64,000 nucleotides of DNA, taken from the NCBI GenBank assembly GCA_965277535.1, contig OZ255825.1, positions 1,426,001 to 1,490,000 on the forward strand, written 5' to 3'. The position numbers and the translations under genes were made by a program. Numbering within the stretch: the stretch's first letter is position 1; the number at the start of each line of letters is the position of its first letter. Source of the stretch: Ilyomonas sp965277535. Lineage in GTDB: Bacteria > Bacteroidota > Bacteroidia > Chitinophagales > Chitinophagaceae. Under the pieces are notes generated by a model. The model did not search any database. It saw nothing but the letters and a program-made list of their open reading frames with translations, and was not told the origin of the DNA. This document shows positions 54,697-63,633 of the stretch, piece by piece.

Positions 54697-55968
54697 TTAT
54701 GCGGCAGTTTGCAAGCCTTGATTCGTATTGTTGTTTTTCTTTTCAAGATAATACAAACACAGCCCTATATGTCCAAAAAAAATGGTGGGCAGCACATAGC
54801 TTAGCGAAAACAAGAGCCCGGTTAAACAAAACGAAACCAGGATAACCGACTCCTGCGAAAGCTTTTGCTTAAACGCTTTAATGACAATGATAATAAAGAA
54901 TGAATATTTTAGGAGCAACCCTGCAATGCCATGATAAAAAAGGATTTCGATAAAGCCTTCGTGAAAGTGCTGGCCCGAGCCTTCGTCCCACCAATCTACC
55001 AGCGGATTGCGTACATAAAAACCCTGGAACGACCAGCCCGTAAATAATTTTTGCTTGATCATCTGGCCATATACAACCGATTGATCAATGCGAAAACTTC
55101 CGGTACCGCCTTCGCGGTCAGGATTTAAAATTTCGGTAAACCGATTGCCTAAGAAATCTAAAAAGCCAGGCTTCAACGCCGATAAATAAACAATTCCAAA
55201 CACACCCACTACCGCGAATAGCGTGAACAAGGTAAAAAAGCGGGAAGCCGTTTTGCGGTTGTTGCGAATGGTAAACACAATAAATAAAAAGGTTGAGAAA
55301 ATGGCGCAGCTCCAAACCGAACGGTGCTGGTGGATGAGAATGATAACAAAACAAAGCAAAAACAAAAGCAGGTCAATGATTTTCCGCTTTTGAATGTACT
55401 GGCTTAAATACCATAAATACGGAATGATAATCATTAAAATGGAACGTGCATGGATTACGCGGTCATCACCAGAAAAAGGCCCGTAATCTTCCATGTCAAC
55501 CTGTGCTAAGCTAAAGCCAAAACCATGGCCATAAATCGCCATGAAAATGAGGTAGGTAATCAGATAAAATTTCGCTACAATTTCGAGAATATCCAAATCG
55601 AGCGAACGGCAAACGGCTTTGATAAACACCACATAAACCACCGGATAAATGACAGAAAAAATGGTCATCTTATCAAAGAAATTTCCGTACAGGTACAGCG
55701 ACTCGAACACCAGCTTCACCATGAGCATAGTGAACAGCACAGTGAATATTTTTTCATCCCGCTTTAGCTTTGGAAACGAAAACAAAACATAGCCGTACAC
55801 TAATAAAGACATGCCTTTGGTAACGTTTTCGTAGATGTTGGAATTGGGTAAAATGAGCCATGAAAAAATTCCTTCATTAAAAAAATAAAGAAACACCAAC
55901 ACCAGGAACTCCACAATGTGAAACCGGTATTTAAAGATGCGTATGGTAAATGGCTGGCTAAGATTCAT
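54697..55968 (-). CDS. O-antigen/exopolysaccharide polymerase-ligase-like membrane protein (Wzy)
   Basis: A 423-residue protein with about ten membrane helices and a large loop (about residues 270-330) containing FRIDQSVVYGQMIKQKLFTG. That helix pattern, a long extracytoplasmic loop near the C-terminal third, and LIHQHRSVWSCAIFSTFLFI agree with the O-antigen polymerase/ligase superfamily. It probably joins repeat units on the outer face of the inner membrane. It lies 18 bases after the upstream glycosyltransferase gene. Confidence 0.78.
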   Translation of the reverse strand: MNLSQPFTIRIFKYRFHIVEFLVLVFLYFFNEGIFSWLILPNSNIYENVTKGMSLLVYGYVLFSFPKLKRDEKIFTVLFTMLMVKLVFESLYLYGNFFDKMTIFSVIYPVVYVVFIKAVCRSLDLDILEIVAKFYLITYLIFMAIYGHGFGFSLAQVDMEDYGPFSGDDRVIHARSILMIIIPYLWYLSQYIQKRKIIDLLLFLLCFVIILIHQHRSVWSCAIFSTFLFIVFTIRNNRKTASRFFTLFTLFAVVGVFGIVYLSALKPGFLDFLGNRFTEILNPDREGGTGSFRIDQSVVYGQMIKQKLFTGWSFQGFYVRNPLVDWWDEGSGQHFHEGFIEILFYHGIAGLLLKYSFFIIIVIKAFKQKLSQESVILVSFCLTGLLFSLSYVLPTIFFGHIGLCLYYLEKKNNNTNQGLQTAA

Positions 55969-55986
55969 GGGTTATTTTTTAGGAGA

Positions 55987-56796
55987 CTAAACGCTTGCCT
56001 TCAGGTTGTTGGCGCCGGGCTTGCTGAACTTACTATTGAAAACTTTAATGGCTTTATGATAAGCCCTGGGAAAAAGATTGTAAAACTGTATGGTGCTTAG
56101 TAAAGCATTTAAAGCAATTACTTTAGGATGCCTGCGGTTGTCAATCCATCGGATAGGACGTTCACCCTGCATGTACATTTTTTGAAACGTTGATTCTTTT
56201 TCAGGAACGATAGCCCGATAAATACCAGCTTTCTTATCAACAATGGTTTTATTAATGTAGCCCAAATGCTTTAACCGGAAGTTTGTATTTACCTGTATTC
56301 CTTTAATGCCTTTCACATTTGGCGAATCAATAATGATATTTTGAAAAAATCCGCCTGAGGCTTCGCGCCACATAATCCGGTCGTGCCCGGAGCTATAATT
56401 CAAGCGATACCAGGAACCGGCAAAATGATCTTTATCAATAAAGTGAAACCTGCGGAAACCGTATTTATTCACCCAGCTACGGTTCATCAGGCGGTCGAAA
56501 TCTTTACGCGTTAATTCAGGTTCAAAAATTTCGTCCACATCCAGCCACAAACACCAGTCGGGATTGCGTTTGCGCATCATGGCATAAAGCATATTTTTAT
56601 CCCGGCCTTCATCGTAACCATCGGTACGAACAAAGTCAACCACTTTGGGATGTTGTTCCAAAACAGTATCAGTGCCATCGGTTGAGCCGTTGTCGAGCAC
56701 TACAATTTCGTCTGCAATTTTTTCAAAACAGGTTAGCCAGTCGTGAACGAAAAAAATTCCGTCTTTCACCCGAAGCATTACCACCAGTTTAGGCAT
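55987..56796 (-). CDS. Glycosyltransferase family 2 protein
   Basis: A 269-residue GT-A enzyme. The nucleotide-sugar site is DEIVVLDNGSTDGTDTVLEQ near residue 30, and the DxD motif is CLWLDVDEIFEPELTRKDFD near residue 85. A helical C-terminus ends FNSKFSKPGANNLKASV. There is no membrane helix. It should add a sugar to the growing lipid-linked unit. It is separated from gmd by a 313-base gap. Confidence 0.85.
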   Translation of the reverse strand: MPKLVVMLRVKDGIFFVHDWLTCFEKIADEIVVLDNGSTDGTDTVLEQHPKVVDFVRTDGYDEGRDKNMLYAMMRKRNPDWCLWLDVDEIFEPELTRKDFDRLMNRSWVNKYGFRRFHFIDKDHFAGSWYRLNYSSGHDRIMWREASGGFFQNIIIDSPNVKGIKGIQVNTNFRLKHLGYINKTIVDKKAGIYRAIVPEKESTFQKMYMQGERPIRWIDNRRHPKVIALNALLSTIQFYNLFPRAYHKAIKVFNSKFSKPGANNLKASV

Positions 56797-57109
56797 TTGA
56801 ATAGGTTTTTGTTTGATTAACGTTTGGAATAGTTAGTTGTCTGAACCAGGATTTTATTGGATTTGCCTGATTAATCAGATTCATTGTAAATGATGAGGGC
56901 AATTGCATGTAATTCAGTTACACAAAAACAATCAGCCGAATCAGTAAAATCCTTCAAAATCGTAGTTCAGACATTTACAAAACAACAATTGCTTTTACAG
57001 GTATTTTGTACACCATAAAAGCAATCGTTCCACGAACTATTTTTATCTTCTACAATCTTATCTTTTTACAAGATTGTTTTTAGTACAATATTGCTTTTAC
57101 AAGAAATTA
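56797..57109. other. Intergenic gap inside the exopolysaccharide operon
   Basis: No coding frame is supported. Two hairpins are present: ATTGCTTTTA with TAAAAGCAAT (about 56989-57025), and ACAATCTT with AAGATTGT (about 57053-57078). The second lies 30 bases after gmd on the minus strand and could attenuate transcription towards the glycosyltransferases. It is a plausible place for a partial terminator that an UpxY-type factor overrides. Confidence 0.45.
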
Positions 57110-58216
57110 TTACATCATGTTTTCGGCAGAGCTATATATATAGCCTACACCAAACGAACGGAACAGTTCAACATCTTTATCCATCATATCTTTTACCAGC
57201 ATTTCCAAACTGTATTCCGGTTCCCATCCCAATTTGGTGCGGGCTTTGGTAGCATCACCGATTAATAATTCAACTTCTGTCGGACGGAAATAATGGGGAT
57301 CAACCGATACCACTTCTTTGCCAATGGGCAATTCGTAAGCTTCATTGCTGCACGAAACAACAACACCTTTTTCATTTACGCCTTCGCCTGTAAATTCTAA
57401 CTGAACACCCACTTCATTAAATGCCATAATAACAAAATCGCGAACAGTTGTGGTAATGCCGGTTGCTATTACAAAATCTTCAGGTACGTCTTGCTGCAAA
57501 ATCAGCCACATTGCTTTCACATAGTCGCGTGCATGTCCCCAGTCGCGTTTCGCATCTAAGTTTCCTAAGAACAATTTTTCCTGCATTCCCAATGCAATAG
57601 CAGCCACAGCACGGGTAATTTTGCGTGTTACAAAGGTTTCGCCGCGAAGCGGGCTCTCGTGATTGAATAAAATACCATTGCAGGCGAACATATTGTAAGC
57701 TTCGCGATAGTTAACCGTAATCCAGAAACCATATAATTTAGCTACTGCATAAGGGCTGCGCGGATAAAACGGCGTAGTTTCTTTTTGCGGTACTTCCTGC
57801 ACTAATCCATACAATTCAGAAGTAGAAGCCTGGTAAAGCTTTGTTTTCTTTTCAAGTTTTAAAATACGGATGGCTTCCAGCAAGCGAAGTGTACCAATGC
57901 CATCTGCATTCGCAGTATATTCGGGTGTATCGAAGCTCACTTTTACATGGCTCATGGCAGCGAGGTTGTAAATTTCGTCGGGCTGCACTTCCTGCACAAT
58001 GCGTATCAAATTCGTACTATCGGTTAAATCGCCATAATGCAAACGGAAACGTACATGCTTTTCGTGAGGGTCCTGGTACAAATGGTCAATACGTTCTGTA
58101 TTAATTAATGAGGCACGGCGTTTAATGCCATGCACCATATAACCTTTTTCAAGCAATAGTTCGGCAAGATAAGCACCGTCCTGCCCGGTGATACCGGTAA
58201 TCAAAGCTGTCTTCAT
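57110..58216 (-). CDS. gmd: GDP-mannose 4,6-dehydratase
   Basis: A 368-residue SDR enzyme that turns GDP-mannose into GDP-4-keto-6-deoxymannose. The NADP site is ITGITGQDGAYLAELLLEKG at the start, and the catalytic pair is in YPRSPYAVAKLYGFW (Tyr-x-x-x-Lys). Segments FNHESPLRGETFVTRKITRA and GNLDAKRDWGHARDYVKAMW are diagnostic. It works with Fcl, encoded 21 bases upstream, to make GDP-L-fucose. Confidence 0.97.
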   Translation of the reverse strand: MKTALITGITGQDGAYLAELLLEKGYMVHGIKRRASLINTERIDHLYQDPHEKHVRFRLHYGDLTDSTNLIRIVQEVQPDEIYNLAAMSHVKVSFDTPEYTANADGIGTLRLLEAIRILKLEKKTKLYQASTSELYGLVQEVPQKETTPFYPRSPYAVAKLYGFWITVNYREAYNMFACNGILFNHESPLRGETFVTRKITRAVAAIALGMQEKLFLGNLDAKRDWGHARDYVKAMWLILQQDVPEDFVIATGITTTVRDFVIMAFNEVGVQLEFTGEGVNEKGVVVSCSNEAYELPIGKEVVSVDPHYFRPTEVELLIGDATKARTKLGWEPEYSLEMLVKDMMDKDVELFRSFGVGYIYSSAENMM

Positions 58217-58237
58217 AAGAGGAGTGTTGTTTTAATT

Positions 58238-59188
58238 TTATTCAGTTACTAATATTGATTCCTTATGTTGTTGTAAAAAATCGGCATAAGCCATTTCTAC
58301 ACCTTTACGCAGTGAGATACGGTGGCGCCAGCCCAATTTATGAAGTTTGGTTACATCCATTAATTTACGGGGAGTACCATCGGGTTTTGAAGAATCGAAA
58401 ACAATATCGCCTTCAAAGCCTGTTACATCCTTTATTAGTTCGGCTAATTCTTTAATTGTCAAATCTTCACCTACACCAACGTTCACTAACCCTGGTTCAT
58501 TGTATGTTTTCATTAAAAAAACGCAGGCATCGGCCAAATCATCAGCATATAAAAACTCGCGCTTTGGCGTTCCGCTTCCCCAAACCGTTACTTTGGAAGA
58601 TTCTTTTTCTTTTGCTTCATAAAACTTACGAATCAACGCAGGCAATACATGCGAAGTTGTTAAGTTGTAATTGTCGTTGGGACCGTACAAATTGGTTGGC
58701 ATTACCGAAATAAAGTTGCAACCATATTGGTCGCGATACGCATCGCACATTTTGATGCCTGCAATTTTAGCAACGGCATACGGCTCATTGGTTTCTTCCA
58801 GATAGCCCGATAAAAGATATTCTTCTTTTAATGGTTGCTGCGCCATCTTCGGATAGATGCACGAAGAGCCAAGAAACATCAGCTTTTTTACACCGCTTTT
58901 GTAAGCGTAATGAATGATGTTGGTTTCAATCATCAGATTATCATAAATAAACTCAGCGCGGTATGTGCTGTTAGCAACAATGCCACCTACTTTGGCAGCC
59001 GCCAAAAACACATAATCGGGTTGTTCGTCTGCAAAAAAACGGGCAACCGCTTCCTGATTGCGTAAATCAAGTTCTGCCGAAGTGCGTACAATAATATTTT
59101 CAAACCCATCGTGCTGCAACCGCCGCATGATAGCGCTGCCAACCATACCGCGGTGTCCGGCGATGTATATCTTATCTTGCTTCTGCAT
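58238..59188 (-). CDS. fcl: GDP-L-fucose synthase
   Basis: A 316-residue SDR epimerase-reductase that completes GDP-L-fucose from the Gmd product. The NADP site is YIAGHRGMVGSAIMRRLQHD, the catalytic Tyr-x-x-x-Lys is in NEPYAVAKIAGIKMCDAY, and MFLGSSCIYPKMAQQPLKEE is typical. It overlaps the end of the UpxY-like gene by 17 bases, so translation is coupled. Confidence 0.97.
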   Translation of the reverse strand: MQKQDKIYIAGHRGMVGSAIMRRLQHDGFENIIVRTSAELDLRNQEAVARFFADEQPDYVFLAAAKVGGIVANSTYRAEFIYDNLMIETNIIHYAYKSGVKKLMFLGSSCIYPKMAQQPLKEEYLLSGYLEETNEPYAVAKIAGIKMCDAYRDQYGCNFISVMPTNLYGPNDNYNLTTSHVLPALIRKFYEAKEKESSKVTVWGSGTPKREFLYADDLADACVFLMKTYNEPGLVNVGVGEDLTIKELAELIKDVTGFEGDIVFDSSKPDGTPRKLMDVTKLHKLGWRHRISLRKGVEMAYADFLQQHKESILVTE

Positions 59189-59699
59189 ATCTGTTAAAAA
59201 GTTTTGTTTTGGTTTGATAGCCAGGTACAGTTATAATTTTTACTCTTGTTTTGCTGGCTTGTGCCGTCATTGTATATCCCAATACCGGCATTGTAAAATG
59301 GGTTACTTCTTTATCGTTTATAAATTGATTGAACAGGGTTGCCGGCTCTGCCGGATTGATTTTTATTTTTTGAAGCTGGATATCATCGTGTGTATCAAAA
59401 AAACGCCGCAATAAATATACATCATCACCGCTCACTGTTACCGGCGTTGCCAGCCAATGAACAAAATTAATGACGCTGCCAGTGCCTTTTAAAATGTTTA
59501 ATTCATTGTTTGCCAAACAAACAAATACGAAACGCTCTAACACCGGTTTATAAGAAATCCGCTCTTTACCGTAGGTAGTTCTCGTCAGTTTGTTTGCCGG
59601 GTAAAAGCTGTCCAGTTTTTTACGGCGAAACAAATCACACACTTTTTTTTCGTGTCCGGCTTTGGTATAAACAACATACCATTGTTTCGAATTTTCCAT
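59172..59699 (-). CDS. NusG-like antiterminator of the UpxY type
   Basis: A 175-residue protein. The NusG N-terminal domain is clear: MENSKQWYVVYTKAGHEKKV, then KKLDSFYPANKLTRTTYGKE and KPVLERFVFVCLANNELNIL. The C-terminal KOW-like part is reduced. Proteins of this type bind RNA polymerase and prevent early stops in capsule and exopolysaccharide operons of Bacteroidota. I start it at 59699; the longer reading to 59834 overlaps wzc. In most known loci the gene stands first, but here it is third, between wzc and fcl. Confidence 0.82.
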   Translation of the reverse strand: MENSKQWYVVYTKAGHEKKVCDLFRRKKLDSFYPANKLTRTTYGKERISYKPVLERFVFVCLANNELNILKGTGSVINFVHWLATPVTVSGDDVYLLRRFFDTHDDIQLQKIKINPAEPATLFNQFINDKEVTHFTMPVLGYTMTAQASKTRVKIITVPGYQTKTKLFNRYAEAR

Positions 59700-59739
59700 A
59701 AGAGAATTTTTTAAAGTTGAATCTTTTTGGGTTCCATAT

Positions 59740-62091
59740 CTACGAATGAGTAGCCTGTAAAAGCTTGTCGTTTCCTTTTTTCTTACCACCGTTTTTATAC
59801 CGATAGTTGTATCCGTAACCATAGCCATAGCCATAGTATTTGTTTTGAAATCCTCTTGATTTTACACCGTTGAAAACAATGGCTACATTTTTTAATTGTT
59901 GTATTTTATTGTTGGCATCTATGCGCTCGATAAAAGCTTTCGGTGTATAATTATGCCTTACCACATACAGCGTTGCGTCGCAATAAGGCGAAAGAATATA
60001 AGCATCAGTAACCGGAACTACAGGTGCGCTATCGAGTATAATGGTGTCGAAGTTAGCATCGAGGTAAGATAGCAGTTCTTCTACCTTTCCGCTTAAAATT
60101 AACTCGGAAGGATTTTCAGGCAATATTCCGGTTGGTATAAAATAAAGATGCTCATTTAATGAAGTTGGCAAAATAATTTCTTCCGGCTTTTTGTTGCCTT
60201 TTAAGAAATCTGTTACTCCGCTTTCACTGTGAATGTCTAACTTATCGGCTAACGATGGATTGTTTAAATCCATATCTACCAGCACTACTTTTTTACCAGC
60301 TACAGCCAGGCTTAATGCCAGGTTGGCTGCGATAAAACTTTTGCCTTCTCCTGAAATAGAGGAAGTAACCAGCACTCTTTTGTTTTCGGCATTAATTCCG
60401 GCATAACCAAGCGTCATGCGCAACATCCGAAATTGTTCTGCAATAAAACTGCGCTTCTCATAACCAATCATAACAGGCTCCCTGGATGGCTGGGCAACAA
60501 TTTCACCCAGTATCGGCCGCTCAGTGTATTGTTCAATATCCTGGCGAAACAAAATTTTACGGTTTAAAGTTTCTTTACCGAAAATAACACCTACGCCTCC
60601 GAGCAAAGCAATTAAAAACGCAGAGAGATAAACAATTTTCCGGTTAGGACTTACCGGCTCATCAGAAGAAACAGCTTTGTCTATCACTTTTGAATCGGCT
60701 ACATTAGAAGCATACGAAAGTTCAGTTTCTTCTTTTTTCTGCAAAAGAAAATTATATACATCACTTTTAATTTGCTGCTCACGGTTGATGTCGATCAGGT
60801 CCTTTTCTTTTTGCGGAATACTTTGCAACGCCGAAGCATAGCTGCCATTGGTAGATTGAATGTTATTACGGCTGGCTAACAAACTACTGCGCTGGCTTTG
60901 AATGTTCTCTAAAATGCTAGGTCGTATCTTTTCTATTCTATCTTTAATACCTTCGGTAATTGGGTTATTCTCGCCGGTTGTTTTTTTGGCTCTGTCGTAA
61001 TCCAGTTCCGACTGGTAAAGTGTACCTACCAGGCTTGCCAATGTAGGATCAGGAACACCGGCAGTAGAAGGCACAATAGCACCTTCATTGTCTTTTGATT
61101 TTACATATTTTTCCACCTGGTCCAACACAGCAAGCTGCGCATTTGCTTCACCTTGCTTTTGATCGTTTGTGCTTACATTTTCAAGATACAATTCGCCTTG
61201 TTTGCTAATATCAACCGCTCCTCGGGAAGTTTTGTATTGCTGCAATTTCTTTTCAATACCTGTCAAATCGCCTTCTACTTCGGAGATGCGTTTTTGCAGG
61301 AATTTTAGCGTATTGGTAGCCAGTTTGTTTTTATCTTCAATGGTATTATTGGTATAAGTTTGAAGTAAATCATTCAAAATATTTTCTGCTCTTTTCGGCA
61401 CTTCATCTTTATACGCTAAATTGATAATGCTTGATTGTTTGCTGGTTGTAGTTACTTCCAAACTATTGCCGATATGATCTGCAACTGCTTTCGGATCGCT
61501 TAACGTAAAGTACAACTTACTACCGGGCAAAGGCTCATGAGAATAGTTTGGATTGGGTATAAATTGAATAACGCCATAAGGACTGTTTATCCATTGATGT
61601 AAAGTAAACTCCTTACCAAATACAGATACTTTACCACTGGCTTTATCATAACTATAATCAATTTTATCTTTGGCTGGTTTTAGTTTCGATGGATCGGCTG
61701 CTATTACGGTAACAGGCGCTGTAGCATAAGCATTCAAATCATGAAACTGCCCTGTTTCATACAAAGTGGTATAAAGATTTAGATGACTTACCACCTGACT
61801 CAGAAAGTTATTCGACTGAATTACTTCCGTTTCGTTTTCAATGGTTTTATTTGTTGATAACAAATCAAGCTCCTGCAAGCCCTTTGCTTCCACACCTTTC
61901 ATCTCGTCCTTAATTAACAAACGGGCTTTTGTTTCGTATTTAGGAGTGGCTATTTTTAAATACAGCCAGGATGCTGTGCCTGCTACAAGAAACAAAATAA
62001 GAAACAAGGGCCAGTAAGGCGTATATTTATAAATGACTTGCCCTAAGTCGTCTTTCTTTTTTTCTTCTGATGATTTTTTAATGATTTCCAT
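59740..62091 (-). CDS. wzc: Wzc-like exopolysaccharide chain-length and tyrosine kinase protein
   Basis: A 783-residue protein. A Wzz domain opens it, between two membrane helices (about residues 30-52 and 500-520), with a long coiled-coil periplasmic part. The C-terminal BY-kinase has Walker A SSISGEGKSFIAANLALSLA, Walker A' VVLVDMDLNNPSLADKL and Walker B FDTIILDSAPVVPVTDAY. The tail has a cluster of Tyr (KYYGYGYGYGYNYRYKNGG), which is the usual autophosphorylation region. It works with Wza, encoded 14 bases upstream. The Tyr cluster is coded by a tandem hexamer repeat. Confidence 0.93.
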   Translation of the reverse strand: MEIIKKSSEEKKKDDLGQVIYKYTPYWPLFLILFLVAGTASWLYLKIATPKYETKARLLIKDEMKGVEAKGLQELDLLSTNKTIENETEVIQSNNFLSQVVSHLNLYTTLYETGQFHDLNAYATAPVTVIAADPSKLKPAKDKIDYSYDKASGKVSVFGKEFTLHQWINSPYGVIQFIPNPNYSHEPLPGSKLYFTLSDPKAVADHIGNSLEVTTTSKQSSIINLAYKDEVPKRAENILNDLLQTYTNNTIEDKNKLATNTLKFLQKRISEVEGDLTGIEKKLQQYKTSRGAVDISKQGELYLENVSTNDQKQGEANAQLAVLDQVEKYVKSKDNEGAIVPSTAGVPDPTLASLVGTLYQSELDYDRAKKTTGENNPITEGIKDRIEKIRPSILENIQSQRSSLLASRNNIQSTNGSYASALQSIPQKEKDLIDINREQQIKSDVYNFLLQKKEETELSYASNVADSKVIDKAVSSDEPVSPNRKIVYLSAFLIALLGGVGVIFGKETLNRKILFRQDIEQYTERPILGEIVAQPSREPVMIGYEKRSFIAEQFRMLRMTLGYAGINAENKRVLVTSSISGEGKSFIAANLALSLAVAGKKVVLVDMDLNNPSLADKLDIHSESGVTDFLKGNKKPEEIILPTSLNEHLYFIPTGILPENPSELILSGKVEELLSYLDANFDTIILDSAPVVPVTDAYILSPYCDATLYVVRHNYTPKAFIERIDANNKIQQLKNVAIVFNGVKSRGFQNKYYGYGYGYGYNYRYKNGGKKKGNDKLLQATHS

Positions 62092-62105
62092 GAGGTCTCT
62101 GTATT

Positions 62106-62900
62106 TTATTTTGCTATAATTCGGTCGGCAATAATGGCCAAAAATGATAATGCGCTTATAACAATAGGCAAGTACTGATTGGTTCTGCTCGTGCTGCTCA
62201 CCCTTGCCTTTGTTGGCTCTACATAAACGATATCGTTGGACTTGAGATAGTAATAAGGTGAGGTAAAAATTTCGCTTGAATTCAAATTCAGGTACTTGAT
62301 GTTTTTTATTCCGTTTTCTTCACGTATTACCATTACGTGATCTTTTTTGCCATAAATAGTAATATCTCCGGCCAGCCCTAACGCTTCCAGCAAAGTTATC
62401 TTTTCATTCAATACATTTACTACGGTTGGATGCTCCACTTCGCCCAAAACGGTTACTTTAAAGTTAAGATACCTTATACTGACTATCGGGTCAGCCAAAA
62501 GTTTACGGTTCAAAAGACTATCGGTAAGTTTTAAGCGTAATTGATTGGCAGATAAACCGCCCGCTTTTACATTGCCAAGAATCGGAAACTGAATGTTACC
62601 ATTGGCATCTACCAAATAACCAGATGCCTGAACGGTAGCACCTGTTGCCGTTGAAACGTTGGCATAAGAAAAGTTAGGAGCATTGAACATAGCAGAAGCT
62701 TCCGGATTCAGGCTGCTCACCGAAATTCCTAAAATATCGTTTGGCTGTATAGTGGTTTGCGGAATTTGAACATTAGATGTAATGTGCTCATCACCCTGGG
62801 TATTAAAATAGGTTGCTTTTTGCGTGTTTACGCAGGAAGAAGCATAAAATAAGATGAGAAGGAGAAAAAAATAAATAGTTGATTTTTTAAAAATACTCAT
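62106..62900 (-). CDS. wza: Polysaccharide export lipoprotein, Wza-like
   Basis: A 264-residue protein with a lipoprotein signal (STIYFFLLLILFYASSC, lipid Cys near residue 23). The export domain has IQPNDILGISVSSLNPEASA and VDANGNIQFPILGNVKAGGL, followed by a SLBB-type domain IRYLNFKVTVLGEVEHPTVV. A C-terminal hydrophobic helix (about residues 243-261) follows, as in outer-membrane Wza. It forms the channel for the polymer. It is the first gene of the operon, with a 5' leader of unknown length. Confidence 0.9.
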   Translation of the reverse strand: MSIFKKSTIYFFLLLILFYASSCVNTQKATYFNTQGDEHITSNVQIPQTTIQPNDILGISVSSLNPEASAMFNAPNFSYANVSTATGATVQASGYLVDANGNIQFPILGNVKAGGLSANQLRLKLTDSLLNRKLLADPIVSIRYLNFKVTVLGEVEHPTVVNVLNEKITLLEALGLAGDITIYGKKDHVMVIREENGIKNIKYLNLNSSEIFTSPYYYLKSNDIVYVEPTKARVSSTSRTNQYLPIVISALSFLAIIADRIIAK

Positions 62901-63633
62901 AACGATTGTGTCGTATTTATCGAATAAATAAATAGTTAAGGAATGTAATGGTTGCAGCAGCCGTACTGGATTTTTATATGGATACCATTAAAGTTCCGCC
63001 CTACAACCATAAAAACTATGCCTTTTTTTAAATACGGATTTTGAAATTATCCAGTTTGTTTTCATTTGCTTATGTTATGTTGTTTTGAAGCTGCTCTTGA
63101 CAATCAATTTTTTATTTTTTAAGCGTGTGCTATAATATATAAATACAAAGTTAGAATATATGGAATTGATAATCCTTCGTATCTACTTTAACCAGAGCTC
63201 CTTGCAAATAATTGCTTATAAATGTTTTTACCATTATCAATCTTACTGGTTTTACATTTTATTAATATTCCTCTTTACGAATAAAAATAAAACCTAAACA
63301 TTTAGTCCATAAAAATCCACAACAGGTAACAGAAAAAAGAAAAAATTGCGACAAATAGATAAGCAACTTGCTTTAAATTGGAACTACATTCTAAAAAAGG
63401 GACAAAAACAAACCTGCTTTAAATTTTGGATTCCTCTTTTCTGTAAAATGATAGCGGAATCTATTTCTAAATCTTGTTCAATTGAATTTGCGTAGATGAA
63501 TGAGTTGAACAGCGAAGGCAAATAATAACATGACATAGAAATGACAGAGCAACGCTGATAATATTAGTGCTCAACTGGGTTGCCAAGTACCTTTGCGGCT
63601 GTTAGCAACAAGGTTTAATAAGGATATAAGAAC
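62901..63633. promoter_or_regulatory. Divergent control region between the exopolysaccharide operon and hemA
   Basis: About 730 bases without a supported frame, AT-rich. It must hold the start of the long exopolysaccharide transcript on the minus strand and of hemA on the plus strand. TAACTTTG on the minus strand (63146-63153) matches the -7 consensus and is the best candidate for wza, giving a 240-base leader in which an UpxY-type factor could load. A 12-base motif relative (GGGACAAAAACAAAC) lies near 63400. Confidence 0.45.
63588..63595 (+). promoter_or_regulatory. Candidate -7 box (TACCTTTG) upstream of hemA
   Basis: TACCTTTG fits TAnnTTTG and lies 38 bases before the hemA ATG, which would give a leader of about 33 bases. 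The -33 element is unclear. Confidence 0.42.
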
